Shown piece after piece: positions 1 through 6,396 of a DNA stretch of 6,396 nucleotides. The translations under genes and the position numbers were made by a program. This stretch comes from Treponema sp. (GTDB lineage: Bacteria > Spirochaetota > Spirochaetia > Treponematales > Breznakiellaceae), in contig JAISOR010000158.1 in the NCBI GenBank assembly GCA_031275535.1, positions 1 to 6,396 of the forward strand. Reading direction: 5' to 3'. The notes beneath the pieces were generated by a model. It did not search any database. It was not told the origin of the DNA and was given only the letters and a program-made list of their open reading frames with translations. Position 1 is the stretch's first letter, and each line of letters opens with the position of its first letter.

Positions 1-1191
1 GCCCAACTGGGACAGCCGATTGTAACGGAAGCGGCCGCCATTATCGACGGGGACGCCTTTGAACAATTAAGCAAGACCCTGGATCCCCGGGACCCCTATT
101 ACGAGAAAACCCGGCTCCAACTCTTGTCCATAAAAGAGGAGTCCAACTGTCTCTATTTGTATACCATGGCGCCGGCCTTCTCCTCCGCGGCGGACAGGAT
201 CTACCGTTTTATTATTGACGGAAGTACAAGCCCGGACGACGAGGAGAATTTTTCCCCCCTGGGAGCGGAAGAGGATATTAGCCATTATCAAAAACCCATA
301 CTAAACGCCATGGAGACAAAAACGGTCCAGGTAAGCAGTATAGATTATAACGCGCCTTGGGGATGGACGATCTCTACCTTTGCGCCCATCCTGAATTCAT
401 CCGGTAAATCGGTAGGGGTTGTCGGATGTGATTTTCGGGCCGAAAATGTCTATGCAAAGCTATGGTCCCAAATAATACGGCAATTAGTGCTATCGGCCCT
501 CTTTGTGGCCCTGGGATTTGTGGCTTATCTTTACATGGTTAACGGGGTTAATAAGCAGAACCGGCGTCTTATAGAATTGAAGGAAGCCGCCGAAGAGGCG
601 TCCCTGGCATTAAAGGAGGAACGGGATACTATTACCGCCATGAAGGACGCCCTCAAGGTAGGCCTGTTCTTTATGGACAAGAATTTTATCATCCAGGATC
701 ATTATTCCAGCTTCCTGGAATCGGTCCTGGAGGTAGAGAACCTGGGGGGAAAAAAGTTTACCGATCTTTTATCAGCTTCAATGTCCCAAAAAGAAATAAC
801 AAGCCTTATGGAATATTTTGTGGTTCTGTTTAACCGCTCCCTGATGCAGAACCGGGGTTTAAACAAGCAGATGATGGAAAAGCTCAATCCCATTCAGGAA
901 CTGGCCTATATCAGCCCCAAAACGGGAAAAGAGAAAAACCTGCAGTGGACCTTTGTTCCCGTGGACCGGGGAGACGGAAAATTGTTCATCCTGGGAAATA
1001 TCCAGGATATTACCGCCAAAAAGCAATTAGAGACCCAGCTTGCAAAAGGAGAAGTCGAAAGCAGGGAAGAAATAAACAGCCTTTTAAATCTTCTCCGGTC
1101 GGATCCGAATATTATCAAGGAACTGGAAAGACTCCGGGAAAAGGAAAGCGCCTTTTCCCGGCTTATCGATAAGATCCTTATCCTAAAATAG
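1..1191 (+). CDS. Membrane sensor protein, Cache-like domain plus PAS-like domain (5' partial)
   Basis: The frame is open from the first base, so the start lies upstream; the TTG at 124 is only an internal codon. The visible 396 residues begin in an extracytoplasmic Cache-like sensor, with GDAFEQL near residue 20, DPYYEKTR near 32, and the segments WGWTISTFAPI and GVVGCDF near 120-145, typical of such domains. One membrane helix follows at about residues 162-180 (bases 484-540), then a charged coiled coil at about 184-215. A PAS-like domain spans about 216-342 and ends in the usual GNIQDITAKKQLE exit. The tail of about 54 residues is helical and holds no histidine kinase, GGDEF, HAMP or chemotaxis signalling domain. 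The protein probably senses an outside ligand, but its output is unclear. Similar spirochaete proteins, as I remember them, continue into an HPt domain, which is missing here. It converges on the glycan operon, and nothing shows that it controls that operon. Confidence 0.8.
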   Translation, partial: AQLGQPIVTEAAAIIDGDAFEQLSKTLDPRDPYYEKTRLQLLSIKEESNCLYLYTMAPAFSSAADRIYRFIIDGSTSPDDEENFSPLGAEEDISHYQKPILNAMETKTVQVSSIDYNAPWGWTISTFAPILNSSGKSVGVVGCDFRAENVYAKLWSQIIRQLVLSALFVALGFVAYLYMVNGVNKQNRRLIELKEAAEEASLALKEERDTITAMKDALKVGLFFMDKNFIIQDHYSSFLESVLEVENLGGKKFTDLLSASMSQKEITSLMEYFVVLFNRSLMQNRGLNKQMMEKLNPIQELAYISPKTGKEKNLQWTFVPVDRGDGKLFILGNIQDITAKKQLETQLAKGEVESREEINSLLNLLRSDPNIIKELERLREKESAFSRLIDKILILK

Positions 1192-1195
1192 GGAT

Positions 1196-3121
1196 TTAGT
1201 TCCCAAGGGATAGTTCCGCCGCCTTAATCCCCCGGGCGTCAAAGACTTCTACCCTGTTGTTATCTAACACCCTAAGGGAGGGACGCCCTTCGCTTAATAC
1301 CGCCGCCGGGTCCCCCGCCCGGACCCCGGCGGCCCAAACCGTAAGCCCCGGTTCAAGGGTCCCTTCCAGAACGGGGACAGCCACGGAGGGGTACAAAATA
1401 TTGAGGTTAGGGCCGGGAATAACGACGGCCCCCTGGCGCCGGGAACCATCTTCCAGGGCGGCGATCCTGGAGGCCCCCCAATCAAAGGCCGCCAGGGCTT
1501 CCCGGGGAACCGCGGCGGCATTCCCCGCCGGGGGCGCCTCGCCAAATTCAGCATACCGTTTAACCGGGAATCCCCCTTCCACGGTGCGGAGGGTTCTCCC
1601 GCTTTCGATCCGGTGAAGCCGTACATGCCAGGTCCCCAGGCTTACAAGAAAGGTCGTAATCCGTACATCAACCCAGGGCTCCCAGATACTGGCCGTCCAG
1701 TTTTCCCCGGAGCCAAGGGTCCTGACCTGCCGCCGCTGCCGCCAGTACCCATCCTCGGTGAGCAGCAGCATGGAATCGCAGCCGGTCATTTCTATATTGT
1801 AGTTGCTATGGGAAACGCAGAACCCAAAACGGGCGGAATAGGCAAATTTGCAGTATTTCTCCGCCGCATGGGCCATATCAAAACCGGGATACTGCCCCGG
1901 AACCAGAAGCTGAACATCCTCGGGGCTGCGGGAAAGAATGAAGCCGGGGATTTTTTCGGCCATGATAAGGGCCCGATCTGCGGGATCGGCCCCGGTGGCC
2001 CTGTTGACGGGAAGGCCGGAGGCTCCGGCCCCGGTGGAGGCGGCAAACAGATCCGAAAGGGGCCTTTCCCCGGCCCGCCAGAAGGGATGGTCCTCCCCCA
2101 GGGCAAGGACCAGGTAGGCCTTGAGCCCCCAATAGGGAGAGCCGGGAGAATTATAGGTATCCGCCATGATCAGATTGGGATATCCGTACCCGGTGGAAAG
2201 GATGCCCCCATTATCCAATATGGGCCGGGAAAACCACCAGCGCAGATTCCGCAGCAGGAGCCCCTTCATCAGTCCCCAGGGAAGGGCCTCTATGCCCGCA
2301 AAGGCGCAGGCGGAAAAAAAGGAAGCCGCCGCAAAACGGTAGGTCAGGCTGCGGCCATAGGGTACGATGGAACCGTCTTCCCTGAACCAGGCGGCAAACC
2401 GGGGGGCGAACAGACGGGCCCGCTCAACATATATGGCGGCCCGGGACCGGTCCTGGTCAGCGGCAAGTCCGGCATATACCAGCCCGTAAAAATGAAACCC
2501 AAAGGGATTATAAAAATCATAGGTACCGCCAATACCGTCCTGGTACCAGCCGTCTCCCACATAACAGGCCTCGATGCGATCAAAGGATTCTTTTTCGGCC
2601 CCCTCGTCCACGGGCAGCCCCAGTTTCCGAAAGGCGGTACAGACCAGGATACGAAAAAAGTGCCAGTTCGTATCGGGAAGTTCCCGCCCTTCTATAGCGG
2701 CGAGCCAGGTATAGAGCTGTTCCTGTTCCGTCTTATCCAGGGATTCCCAAAAACGATTCCGGGCGATGATAAGGGAAAGGGCGATGGCCGCCATTTCCAC
2801 CAGCCGTTGATCTTTATCAAGGGGGATTCCCCACCAGCCGGGGTCTTTGGGGTTGATACCCTGTTTCAGGATGGCAAGGACCCGGTCCAAACCGGGGTAT
2901 TCCCCGCCCCCGGCAATAAGGGGCCCGATACCCCAGAGGGTCCGGCTCCAGCCCTCCATAAGGGCGATCTTAGGCGAATAGCGGGCCGCGGCGCTCCCCA
3001 GATAATAGCCGCCGGGAAGGGCATGATCTTCCAGGGGAGCAAGCAGTTCCACAAGGCTCCGCTCCACATCCCCCCGGCTTAGCAGGGGATTCCGGCCCAG
3101 GGGATGATCGAAGGGTTTCAT
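1196..3121 (-). CDS. DUF2264 domain protein, putative cytoplasmic glycan-active enzyme
   Basis: This 641-residue protein matches the DUF2264 family (Pfam PF10022) along its length. Recognisable family motifs are EGWSRTLWGIGPLIAGG (residues 56-72), NWHFFRILV (152-160), YNPFGFHFYGL (204-214), DGSIVPYGRSLTYRF (249-263), KGLLLRNLRWW (286-296) and YNSPGSPYWGLKA (323-335). The first 355 residues or so look like an (alpha/alpha) barrel and the rest is beta-rich, the general build of many glycan lyases and hydrolases. I recall that glycoside hydrolase family GH154, with a Bacteroides beta-glucuronidase, carries this domain; that link needs checking. The start is the ATG at 3121, because an AAGGAAG ribosome site lies just upstream. 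The frame stays open to 3460, but that extension overlaps the GH88 gene and reads as proline-rich nonsense. There is no signal peptide. It is the last gene of the operon, 22 bases after the GH88 gene, so it probably acts on the same glycan. Family call sure, function inferred. Confidence 0.9.
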   Translation of the reverse strand: MKPFDHPLGRNPLLSRGDVERSLVELLAPLEDHALPGGYYLGSAAARYSPKIALMEGWSRTLWGIGPLIAGGGEYPGLDRVLAILKQGINPKDPGWWGIPLDKDQRLVEMAAIALSLIIARNRFWESLDKTEQEQLYTWLAAIEGRELPDTNWHFFRILVCTAFRKLGLPVDEGAEKESFDRIEACYVGDGWYQDGIGGTYDFYNPFGFHFYGLVYAGLAADQDRSRAAIYVERARLFAPRFAAWFREDGSIVPYGRSLTYRFAAASFFSACAFAGIEALPWGLMKGLLLRNLRWWFSRPILDNGGILSTGYGYPNLIMADTYNSPGSPYWGLKAYLVLALGEDHPFWRAGERPLSDLFAASTGAGASGLPVNRATGADPADRALIMAEKIPGFILSRSPEDVQLLVPGQYPGFDMAHAAEKYCKFAYSARFGFCVSHSNYNIEMTGCDSMLLLTEDGYWRQRRQVRTLGSGENWTASIWEPWVDVRITTFLVSLGTWHVRLHRIESGRTLRTVEGGFPVKRYAEFGEAPPAGNAAAVPREALAAFDWGASRIAALEDGSRRQGAVVIPGPNLNILYPSVAVPVLEGTLEPGLTVWAAGVRAGDPAAVLSEGRPSLRVLDNNRVEVFDARGIKAAELSLGN

Positions 3122-3124
3122 AGG

Positions 3125-3131
3125 CTTCCTT
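3125..3131 (-). promoter_or_regulatory. Ribosome binding site of the DUF2264 gene
   Basis: The minus strand reads AAGGAAG followed by three bases and then ATG. This decides the start at 3121 against the longer open frame, which has no comparable site and overlaps the preceding gene. Confidence 0.75.
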
Positions 3132-3143
3132 TTAAACCGGTGT

Positions 3144-4337
3144 TTACCAATAAGATTTCCATCCCCGCACAATCCTAAGCAGGGCCTCGGTATAAAAATA
3201 ATCGCCAAAGATGGTACATTCATCCACCCCCTTAGCGTCAGGTTTGGCGTAGACCCCGTGGAGTAAGATGCCGTTGGAAGCCGGCGCGCCCTCGGTGGTG
3301 TAGGATCGGGCCAGGGAAGCCATGATATGCAGGGCCGCATTCTCGAAGAGGCGATGGTCGGGATCGGCGGGGGGCAAAACACAGGCCAAGTCCAGGAGAC
3401 CGCAGGCGGCAATGGCGGCGGCGGAGCTATCCCGTTCCTCAGTTCCCTCCGTAAAAACAAGGTCCCAATAGGCGACTAAATCGGAAGGCAGACGGTTTAG
3501 AAAATACCGGGCCAGCCCCCGGGCGGTTTCCGGAAGCGACGGGTCCCGGAGATACCGGCAGGACAGGGCATTGCCGTAAATACCCCAGGCCTGTCCCCGG
3601 GACCAGCAGGAGTCGTCGGAATAGCCCTGGGCCGTGCTTCCCCTTAAGGGCGCCCCGGTTTCGGTATCGAAAAAAAACGTATGATAGGTGGACCAGTTCT
3701 GCCGGATAATATACCGGTTCGCCATGGAGATATGCCGTTCCGCGGCTTCCCGGTAATAGGGATTCCCGGTCTGTTCCGACGCCCAGTAGAGGAGGGGCAG
3801 ATTCATGGCGCAGTCGATAATGATCCTGCCCTTTTGGGCCGGATCGTTCAGGTCGCCCCAGGCCTGGATCACCCCGGCTTTTTCGTAGAAGCGGATCAGG
3901 AGCAGATCCGCCGCTTTAAGGGCCGCGTCCCGGGCGGCATGATTCCCCGTAAGCCGCCAGGGGGCTACACAGGAAAGGGTATACAGGAAGCCAAGGTCGT
4001 GGGTCTCCGTCTCCAGCCGGGCGTCCAGGCGGGATCGAAAATCGGGGATAAAGCCCTCCGCGGTGTTTCGGAAGACCGGATCGCCGGTATATTCCCAGGC
4101 AAGCCAAAGCATCCCCGGCCAAAAGGAGGTGGTCCATTCGGTGTTTCCCACCGGGGGATATACATTGTTTATACTTGCCGGCGCGGGATAGGAGGCGGAA
4201 AAATCCGGGATATGGGCCCTGATTTTACGGACCGCATAGTCAAGGGCCCCGCGCCAAAACCGTACATCACAATCCGGGGAAAGGGCAAACAGGTCCGGCC
4301 GGGCCAGGTCTTCAATTTTTGAACGGTTCGTTTCCAT
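3144..4337 (-). CDS. Unsaturated glucuronyl hydrolase, glycoside hydrolase family 88
   Basis: GH88 enzymes remove the 4,5-unsaturated uronic acid left at the non-reducing end by polysaccharide lyases; hydration of the double bond leads to release of a keto-uronate. The 397 residues are close to the usual length. The (alpha/alpha)6 barrel signatures are present: TEWTTSFWPGMLWLAWE (66-82), HDLGF with D114, IIDCAMNLPLLYWA with D175, YHTFFFD (218-224), SRGQAWGIYG (246-255) and DECTIFGDYFYTEAL (372-386). D114 and D175 correspond to the two catalytic aspartates of the Bacillus sp. GL1 enzyme (D88 and D149), which favours GH88 over GH105. No signal peptide is present, as expected for a cytoplasmic enzyme. 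It follows the lyase gene by 31 bases, which fits lyase then hydrolase action on one substrate. The sulfate-recognition serines known from streptococcal enzymes seem absent. A related gene is often called ugl, but orthology is not shown. Confidence 0.93.
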   Translation of the reverse strand: METNRSKIEDLARPDLFALSPDCDVRFWRGALDYAVRKIRAHIPDFSASYPAPASINNVYPPVGNTEWTTSFWPGMLWLAWEYTGDPVFRNTAEGFIPDFRSRLDARLETETHDLGFLYTLSCVAPWRLTGNHAARDAALKAADLLLIRFYEKAGVIQAWGDLNDPAQKGRIIIDCAMNLPLLYWASEQTGNPYYREAAERHISMANRYIIRQNWSTYHTFFFDTETGAPLRGSTAQGYSDDSCWSRGQAWGIYGNALSCRYLRDPSLPETARGLARYFLNRLPSDLVAYWDLVFTEGTEERDSSAAAIAACGLLDLACVLPPADPDHRLFENAALHIMASLARSYTTEGAPASNGILLHGVYAKPDAKGVDECTIFGDYFYTEALLRIVRGWKSYW

Positions 4338-4351
4338 AAATAAACCAAGGG

Positions 4352-4358
4352 CCTCCTT
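4352..4358 (-). promoter_or_regulatory. Ribosome binding site of the GH88 gene, with long spacing
   Basis: The minus strand carries a perfect AAGGAGG in the gap after the lyase stop. It lies 14 bases before the ATG at 4337, longer than the usual 5 to 9. The in-frame codons between them (GCC CTT GGT TTA TTT) include no alternative start, so the ATG at 4337 remains the best choice. Confidence 0.7.
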
Positions 4359-4368
4359 AACGGTATCC

Positions 4369-6192
4369 CTACTGTATTACAAAGGAGGCGGAAAACCTAT
4401 GGCTTTTAGGGGGGAAGTGATAATCGATGGTAAACACCCTGGCCGCCTGTCCCTCATGATCCCGGTACTCCACCTCGCCTATTACCGGTTCAACATATGC
4501 CGGCCCCTCCAGTCCGCAGCGGGCATTGCCGGTATCAATATATACTATCCCCCCCTCCATATGCGGAATATAGGGGCTGACGAAACGTTCAACAAGGGGC
4601 AGGCTCTTTTCTTTAAACACAAAGGTATCCTCCAGGCGGAGGGAGCCCGCGGGCTCAAACACAAAGCGGCGTTCCAAACGCTCCAAGCCCGGCACCTGAT
4701 AGGCGGCGGCAATATCCAGAACCATCTCTCCCCGGGGATCGATGCGGCAGTCTCCGGCCCGGAAGCTTTTCCCGGCCCTTTGTCCGCGGCCGTCTATGAT
4801 GGGTACGTTGTGGCTCTCCGATTGGGTGCAAAAAATGGTATACCTCTTCTCACCAAAGTAGTCCCTGGTATATTCCCCCGCCCCCAGATCGCATAATACC
4901 ATCCGGCCCTTTTTATAATAGATAAAATTCCCTATATCGTTATGGTTGTGGGGTTCGTCATTATGCCCCCCCTTGGCGGCAAACCCGGTCTCCCCGGCGC
5001 CGGTGCAGAGGAGCCACTGGGCGCCGGAAAAAACAGCGACCCCGGGGCTGTCCCCCTTTTGGGGAACCCCCTCATCGGCCCAAAGCAGATCCCGTAAGGC
5101 CGGGGCAAAGCGGCCGCAGGGATCGACGAAGGCATGGGCGGAATTGCCGGAAAGAATGGCGGCCAAAGGATAGGAAGGAACCGGCGCCCCCTCAAAATAA
5201 CCCGCCAGATAACAGCTTAGGCCCAGGCGGAAGAAATCGCCCTTGCTCGCATCGGAAAATTTAAGGCAGGCCCCTCCGGGAAAATAGCAGTACTGCTGGA
5301 AACGGGCAATGGCCGCGGTTTCCGGAGTCCTGAGCAGGTCTAGCTGCCCCCCGGTACGGTGGAAAAGAAGGTCCGTAAAGCTGACATAGAAACTCATCCC
5401 ATAGGTCCAGTAAGACAATCCCTCAGGACAGGCCCCATCGGGATAAAAGCCGCCGAGGAACCGCTCAAAGACAGGCCAAAGCCGCCGGAGGATCCCCCCC
5501 AGAAGGAGATCATCCTCCACAAGGTACATGGCGGCTCCGGCCACACTTCCGGCACAGACCGCGCACCAGTTATTATCCATCAGCTCCCATTTCCACAGCG
5601 CCCCATGTTCCACATAGCTCTGTATGATCCTGCGGTTCACCTCCCTCCGCGCCCGGGCAATTACCAGGGGCGCCAGGGTGTCTTCCAGCATGGCGCAGCA
5701 CTCCGCCAGGGCAAAACCGGTCTCGCAGGCAAAGAGATCAAGCCGCCGGGTATTATCATCCTGATCCGCCGCCCCGCAGAGGAGGGAGGTCCCGTCCATA
5801 TGCGCCGGAAGGCACCAGGAGTATTCATCGCAGAGCGCCCAGATCAGATCCTCCAGGGCGGCGATATCTTCGGGGCCCTTCCAAAGCCAGGAAGAAAGGC
5901 ACAGCACCAATAAACGTCTCCGCCGTTCAAAATACAGTTCCTGATATTCACTGCGGTTCCCGTTGGTATCAAATAACCTGAACCGGCTAAAGGGCAGAAC
6001 CGGAATCTCTTTTTTTATGTATTCCCCTTTCTGTTCCTGTATATACCCTATGAGGGGCGCAAGCAGGGAACTATCCCTTAGGGACTCCGGGGTTTTCCCC
6101 CGGCATGTTTTTTTAAAAAGCGCAGACCCCGCGGCGCCCTGGGCGGTTCCGTATTGTAAGCCCCTGTATAATTCTAATACGTCTAATTCCAT
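4369..6192 (-). CDS. Heparinase II/III family polysaccharide or oligosaccharide lyase
   Basis: This 607-residue protein has the layout of heparinase II/III-type lyases: an alpha-helical toroid over about residues 85-370 and a beta-sandwich domain (PF07940-like) from about 380 to the end. The strongest signature is AAKGGHNDEPHNHNDIGNF (405-423), containing H410, H415 and H417, followed by DLGAGEYTRDYFGEKRY (435-451) and SESHNVPIIDG (458-468). NNW at 207-209 and Y261 or Y264 are spaced like the Asn/His and Tyr catalytic residues of this fold. Such enzymes cleave next to a uronic acid by beta-elimination. There is no signal peptide, and 20 cysteines are spread along the chain, so a cytoplasmic oligosaccharide lyase is likelier than a secreted depolymerase. 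I cannot place it in a characterised PL family. The start at 6192 comes three bases after the preceding stop; a strong ribosome site is lacking, which suggests translational coupling. The GH88 gene downstream supports the lyase role. Confidence 0.88.
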   Translation of the reverse strand: MELDVLELYRGLQYGTAQGAAGSALFKKTCRGKTPESLRDSSLLAPLIGYIQEQKGEYIKKEIPVLPFSRFRLFDTNGNRSEYQELYFERRRRLLVLCLSSWLWKGPEDIAALEDLIWALCDEYSWCLPAHMDGTSLLCGAADQDDNTRRLDLFACETGFALAECCAMLEDTLAPLVIARARREVNRRIIQSYVEHGALWKWELMDNNWCAVCAGSVAGAAMYLVEDDLLLGGILRRLWPVFERFLGGFYPDGACPEGLSYWTYGMSFYVSFTDLLFHRTGGQLDLLRTPETAAIARFQQYCYFPGGACLKFSDASKGDFFRLGLSCYLAGYFEGAPVPSYPLAAILSGNSAHAFVDPCGRFAPALRDLLWADEGVPQKGDSPGVAVFSGAQWLLCTGAGETGFAAKGGHNDEPHNHNDIGNFIYYKKGRMVLCDLGAGEYTRDYFGEKRYTIFCTQSESHNVPIIDGRGQRAGKSFRAGDCRIDPRGEMVLDIAAAYQVPGLERLERRFVFEPAGSLRLEDTFVFKEKSLPLVERFVSPYIPHMEGGIVYIDTGNARCGLEGPAYVEPVIGEVEYRDHEGQAARVFTIDYHFPPKSHRFSASFVIQ

Positions 6193-6198
6193 TTCTTA
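6190..6198 (-). other. Stop-start junction suggesting translational coupling
   Basis: The minus strand reads TAAGAAATG: the stop of the nucleotidase-like gene, three bases, then the lyase ATG. The bases before it contain a G-run but no clear AAGGAG-type site at normal spacing, so ribosomes ending the first gene probably start the second. The coupling is inferred from the layout. Confidence 0.45.
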
Positions 6199-6396
6199 TG
6201 GGGTGGTCCCCCCAATAACCGTCAGGCGGCCATCCGTGAGGGGGCGGATAATTCCGTTCTGGGAACGGATATATTCCACCACCACATAGGAAAGGAGCAG
6301 GGATGTGTTGAAGGGGTCCTGGGATCTGGTAAGGACCGTATACCCGTCGCCGCCGCCCAGCAGGTAGTCGTTAGTACAGAAACGGTAGGTCCGGTC
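6196..6396 (-). CDS. 5'-nucleotidase family protein, C-terminal end (partial)
   Basis: Only the last 66 residues are in the window; the gene continues past the right edge on the minus strand and is too short here for routine gene calling. Near the start of the fragment is YRFCTNDYLLGGGDGYTVL, which matches the conserved C-terminal motif of 5'-nucleotidase / UshA-type enzymes (compare NDFxxxGGDGY), where the domain contacts the nucleotide base. The fragment then runs through a helix (SLLLSYVVVEYIRSQ) and ends with a short strand, DGRLTVIGG, also typical of this family's C-terminus. The metal-binding catalytic domain would lie outside the window, so whether the enzyme is complete, exported or active cannot be judged. 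Its stop is three bases from the start of the lyase gene, so it is probably in the same transcript. A nucleotidase is an unexpected partner for uronate-glycan enzymes and may be coincidental. Confidence 0.78.
   Translation of the reverse strand, partial: DRTYRFCTNDYLLGGGDGYTVLTRSQDPFNTSLLLSYVVVEYIRSQNGIIRPLTDGRLTVIGGTTP

Noticed and set aside
124..126. TTG as the start of the sensor gene
   Set aside because: The frame is open and sensor-like upstream to base 1, with conserved Cache-type residues before this codon, so the gene begins outside the window.
1191..1204. Small GGGA/TCCC inverted repeat as a terminator
   Set aside because: The stem is only four base pairs with no following T-run on either strand, too weak to call.
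1987..2037. Two 12-base direct copies of CGGCCCCGGTGG, 39 bases apart, inside the DUF2264 gene
   Set aside because: Both copies are in frame and encode Thr-Gly-Ala in a low-complexity linker between the two halves of the protein. There is no third copy or regular array.
1613..3082. A 489-codon open frame on the plus strand opposite the DUF2264 gene
   Set aside because: Its product is a glycine-, proline- and lysine-rich string with no recognisable domain, and it lies fully antisense to a protein with clear family motifs. High GC and codon bias of the real gene keep the opposite frame open.
3122..3460. N-terminal extension of the DUF2264 frame up to an ATG at 3460
   Set aside because: The extra 113 residues overlap the conserved GH88 coding sequence and look like an out-of-frame translation; the ATG at 3121 has a good ribosome site.
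5359..5913. A 184-codon plus-strand frame opposite the lyase gene, and similar ones at 3681-4322 and 4399-4896
   Set aside because: They are antisense to conserved coding regions, show no domain, and have shadow-like composition.

Overview
The window is a small, gene-dense bacterial segment: a four-gene block on the minus strand converges on one gene on the plus strand. No run longer than about 35 bases lacks a coding frame. There are no RNA genes, CRISPR arrays, insertion sequences or integrase genes. The plus-strand protein resembles the extracytoplasmic-sensor plus PAS proteins common in gut and termite-associated treponemes, so an anaerobic, host-associated spirochaete (Treponema-like) is my best guess. 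It rests on remembered family resemblance only. GC content, from a few counted lines, is roughly half in the plus-strand gene and around 60 percent or more in the minus-strand genes.

Layout. Positions 1-1191 (+) hold the C-terminal part of a membrane sensor: an outside ligand-binding domain, one membrane helix, a coiled coil, a PAS-like domain and a short tail. Its stop lies four bases from the stop of the convergent operon. On the minus strand, in transcription order, are: 6396-6196, the C-terminal end of a 5'-nucleotidase-family protein; 6192-4369, a heparinase II/III family polysaccharide or oligosaccharide lyase; 4337-3144, a GH88 unsaturated glucuronyl hydrolase with both catalytic aspartates; and 3121-1196, a DUF2264 protein. 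Gaps between these genes are 3, 31 and 22 bases, so they are probably one transcript whose promoter is outside the window.

How the genes work together. The lyase would cleave a uronic-acid-containing glycan by beta-elimination, leaving a 4,5-unsaturated uronate at the new non-reducing end. The GH88 enzyme would remove that sugar. The DUF2264 protein has the alpha-barrel plus beta-sandwich look of a glycan-active enzyme and may remove a saturated uronate or another side sugar. None of the three has a signal peptide and the lyase is rich in cysteine, so I infer that the pathway acts in the cytoplasm on imported oligosaccharides. No sulfatase, transporter or regulator of the pathway is in the window. 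The exact substrate (hyaluronan-, chondroitin- or heparin-like, plant glucuronan-type, or other) cannot be read from the sequence.
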